Shown here piece after piece: positions 62,377 through 64,000 of a stretch of 64,000 bases of DNA (the first letter of the stretch is position 1; every line of letters begins with the position of its first letter). Position numbers and translations under genes: made by a program. Origin of the DNA: an uncultured Lachnospiraceae bacterium (GTDB lineage Bacteria > Bacillota > Clostridia > Lachnospirales > Lachnospiraceae); the NCBI GenBank assembly GCA_910588215.1, contig CAJUQJ010000006.1, positions 1 to 64,000 of the forward strand, written 5' to 3'. Under the pieces are notes generated by a model. That model saw only the letters and a list, made by a program, of their open reading frames with translations, made no database searches and had not been told where the DNA came from.

Positions 62377-63597
62377 ATGGGTATTGGAGTTAATGGTTTA
62401 AGTTCAGGGCTTAACGACACGTATTCCGCTCTGTTAGGCGGAGGCGCCGGTTCCGGCGAGGTAGGCGGCGCATCTTTACTGTCCGATTATGCATCTATCA
62501 AGAATGGCAGCTACGGCAAGATGATGAAATCTTATTACGCCAAAGTTAAGGAATCGGAAGAGGAAGAAGGTACATCCAAAGGCAGCAAGACCAAAGAGAA
62601 GGATGCTGCATCTGCCAGCGCGGCAAGGAAATTCTACGAAACAGCCACCGGCATGAGCGCGCTTGACTACAGCGCAGACAACATCGATGAGTTATACGAT
62701 AAAGTGTCGGCTTTTGTTAAGGATTACAACTCGATGATGAAGGCGGCATCCAAGAGCAGCAACAGCGAAGTGAAAGCCCAGGCGGATGCCCTGAACGATT
62801 ATACGTATCAGAATTATAAGTTATTTTCCAAAGTTGGGATCACGATGAATGCGGATCGCACTCTGTCCATCGATGAGGATACCTTTAAGAAGGTGAACGA
62901 GAAGACCGGTGCTACTACCGTACCTACATTGACCACATTGTTCAAGGGCATCGGTTCTTTTGCCGACAAAGCGGCAGACAGAGCCAGCACCATCTACCGC
63001 AAGGCAGGCGAAGGAGAAGATGTCACTTCTTCCAAAGCCAAATACGCCGGCAGCACAGGCAGTATTTCTTCCGGTGATAAGACGGATAATTCCGACAAGA
63101 CTACTTCCAAGACCGCCAAGGATGCGGCATCTGCAGCTTCCGCAAGCGCGCTTTACAAGTCTGTCGAGAAGCTGGGCGCCATGATCATCAGTGACGACAA
63201 TAAAGACAATGTATTCGATGTATTCTCAACACTTGTTAAAGACTACAATGAGCTTTTAAAGGATACGGCCGACAGTAAGAATTCCAATGTGATCAAACAG
63301 GCCGACTCTCTTAAGAGTCTTATCAGCAGCAACAAGAGCGCATTCTCCAGACTGGGGATTACCGTGAACTCCGACAAGTCACTGTCCATCGATGAGGAGA
63401 AGTTCATGGAAGCCGATATGAGTACAGCCAAGAGTCTATTCAGCGGCGCTTACTCCTTTGGGGAGAAGATGACCGACCGCATCAACCAGATCTATCGCTA
63501 TGCTACCCAAGGTGATTCCCTGAACGGTCAAACCTACACAAGCCGGGGAAGCTACAGCGCGGCAGGCGTAGGTTCTACTCTGGATACGGTAATGTAG
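62377..63597 (+). CDS. Protein with two FliD-C-like repeats, flagellar cap-like
   Basis: A 406-residue protein. The start IGVNGLSSGLNDTYSALLGG resembles the start of flagellar hook-associated proteins. It has two copies of a domain (about 80-235 and 245-400): VKDYNSMMKAASKSSNSEVKAQADALNDY and VKDYNELLKDTADSKNSNVIKQADSLK, each followed by a G-I-T-x-N-x-D-x-x-L-S-I-D-E-x-x-F motif. That motif matches the C-terminal domain of FliD by pattern. There is no signal peptide and no flagellar neighbour. The ATG at 62377 has GGAGGGCGATTGAT before it. Export by the flagellar system is possible. Confidence 0.72.
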   Translation: MGIGVNGLSSGLNDTYSALLGGGAGSGEVGGASLLSDYASIKNGSYGKMMKSYYAKVKESEEEEGTSKGSKTKEKDAASASAARKFYETATGMSALDYSADNIDELYDKVSAFVKDYNSMMKAASKSSNSEVKAQADALNDYTYQNYKLFSKVGITMNADRTLSIDEDTFKKVNEKTGATTVPTLTTLFKGIGSFADKAADRASTIYRKAGEGEDVTSSKAKYAGSTGSISSGDKTDNSDKTTSKTAKDAASAASASALYKSVEKLGAMIISDDNKDNVFDVFSTLVKDYNELLKDTADSKNSNVIKQADSLKSLISSNKSAFSRLGITVNSDKSLSIDEEKFMEADMSTAKSLFSGAYSFGEKMTDRINQIYRYATQGDSLNGQTYTSRGSYSAAGVGSTLDTVM

Positions 63598-63628
63598 CAT
63601 TAGTTCGAGATTACTGATCACATAAAAC

Positions 63629-63661
63629 GAGACGGCTCCCCGTAAGGGCCGTCTCATTTTG
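63629..63661. terminator. Bidirectional terminator between convergent genes
   Basis: An 8-bp perfect stem GAGACGGC / GCCGTCTC with loop tccccgtaagg, flanked by ATTTT on the plus side and, on the minus side, GTTTTATG. It serves the FliD-C-like gene and the isomerase gene. Confidence 0.88.
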
Positions 63662-63679
63662 TGTTTACTTGTTATCGCT

Positions 63680-64000
63680 TTATGCGAAAGGATTCTCTGT
63701 CGGATACGGCAGGCTCTTCGGCTGGTTATAGCCGATCTCGCTCACATCAACACCGATGTATTTGAATACCTCATACAGTGCCTTGCCAAAGTGGCCGAAT
63801 GCAACTGCGCCATGGTGCGGATAATTCTTCTCGATCAGTACGTGACGATAGAATCTTCCCATCTCCGGGATTGCGAATACACCGATACCGCCGAAGGACT
63901 TGGTCGCTACAGGCAGTACTTCGCCCTCCGCTACATAAGCGCGCAGAATGTTATCTGCTGAGCTCTGCAGACGATAGAATGTGATATTGCCGGGAACGAT
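63680..64000 (-). CDS. L-fucose/L-arabinose isomerase-family protein, 3' part
   Basis: The last 106 residues of a longer gene that runs off the right edge. The sequence (GNITFYRLQSSADNILRAYV, GEVLPVATKSFGGIGVFAIPEMGRFYRHVLIEKNYPHHGAVAFGHFGKALYEVFKYIGV, ending PYPTENPFA) matches the C-terminal domain of FucI-like isomerases, with HHGAVAFGH holding likely metal His residues. In gut bacteria these convert host-derived fucose or arabinose to the keto sugar. Which sugar is used cannot be told from this part. Confidence 0.88.
   Translation of the reverse strand: MVPGNITFYRLQSSADNILRAYVAEGEVLPVATKSFGGIGVFAIPEMGRFYRHVLIEKNYPHHGAVAFGHFGKALYEVFKYIGVDVSEIGYNQPKSLPYPTENPFA

Overview
The window looks like a chromosomal stretch of a Gram-positive anaerobe of the Clostridia, most likely a Lachnospiraceae gut bacterium. 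This is inferred from the PadR/DUF1700 module, a PdaB-type deacetylase, CapA and DUF3160 envelope proteins, several exporters of Firmicute type, an L-fucose isomerase-like gene and strong GGAGG ribosome sites. Most genes lie on the minus strand. No rRNA, tRNA, CRISPR array or complete insertion sequence was found.

Positions 1-31,000 are mostly core and envelope genes: an FMN-binding-like membrane protein, nadE, hslO, a methyltransferase, a large GH20-type hydrolase, a small-multidrug-export protein, hisC, a family 2 glycosyltransferase, an acyltransferase, a lipoprotein, a NYN/OST-HTH protein, a cytidylate-kinase-like protein, a sodium symporter, CapA, a DUF3160 lipoprotein, a padR/DUF1700 operon, a three-gene ABC-2 exporter with an apparent leader peptide and attenuator, and carB. 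Three 103-bp foldback elements (MITE-like) lie in the 5' flanks of hslO, the kinase and padR. A second repeat family, built on a GGAATGCGC hairpin, is scattered through intergenic DNA.

Positions 31,300-33,800 hold decayed transposase genes and an Rpn/PD-(D/E)XK gene. They border a visibly A+T-richer surface-polysaccharide island (33,862-53,561, all minus). Read in transcription order it has a glycosyltransferase, wecB, an ABC exporter (Wzm, and Wzt with a C-terminal carbohydrate-binding domain), a methyltransferase/coiled-coil/glycosyltransferase fusion, a GT4 enzyme, an LTA-synthase-like phosphoglycerol transferase, two large membrane proteins, an rfbF remnant, a frameshifted acyltransferase, and a 3-amino-3,6-dideoxyhexose module (ketoisomerase, GT2, GNAT, MaoC, hexapeptide acyltransferase, aminotransferase, GtrA). 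A divergent XRE regulator gene and two 15-bp palindromes overlapping a good promoter sit upstream.

The most interesting signal is in this island. The fusion protein carries in-frame 21-bp (heptad) DNA repeats in its coiled coil and lies directly downstream of Wzt with a C-terminal domain. This is the arrangement of the WbdD/Wzt chain-length ruler of E. coli O9a. Two G-tracts (G7 in the acyltransferase, where one more G restores the frame, and G9 in the GNAT gene) suggest phase-variable decoration. The polymer may therefore vary in both length and acylation.

After the island come small ORFs, including a HepT-like remnant, then a heterodimeric ABC exporter, a PdaB-like deacetylase, an aldo/keto reductase, a PTS EIIC-like permease, a protein with two FliD-C-like repeats, and the 3' part of an L-fucose/L-arabinose isomerase-family gene at the right edge.
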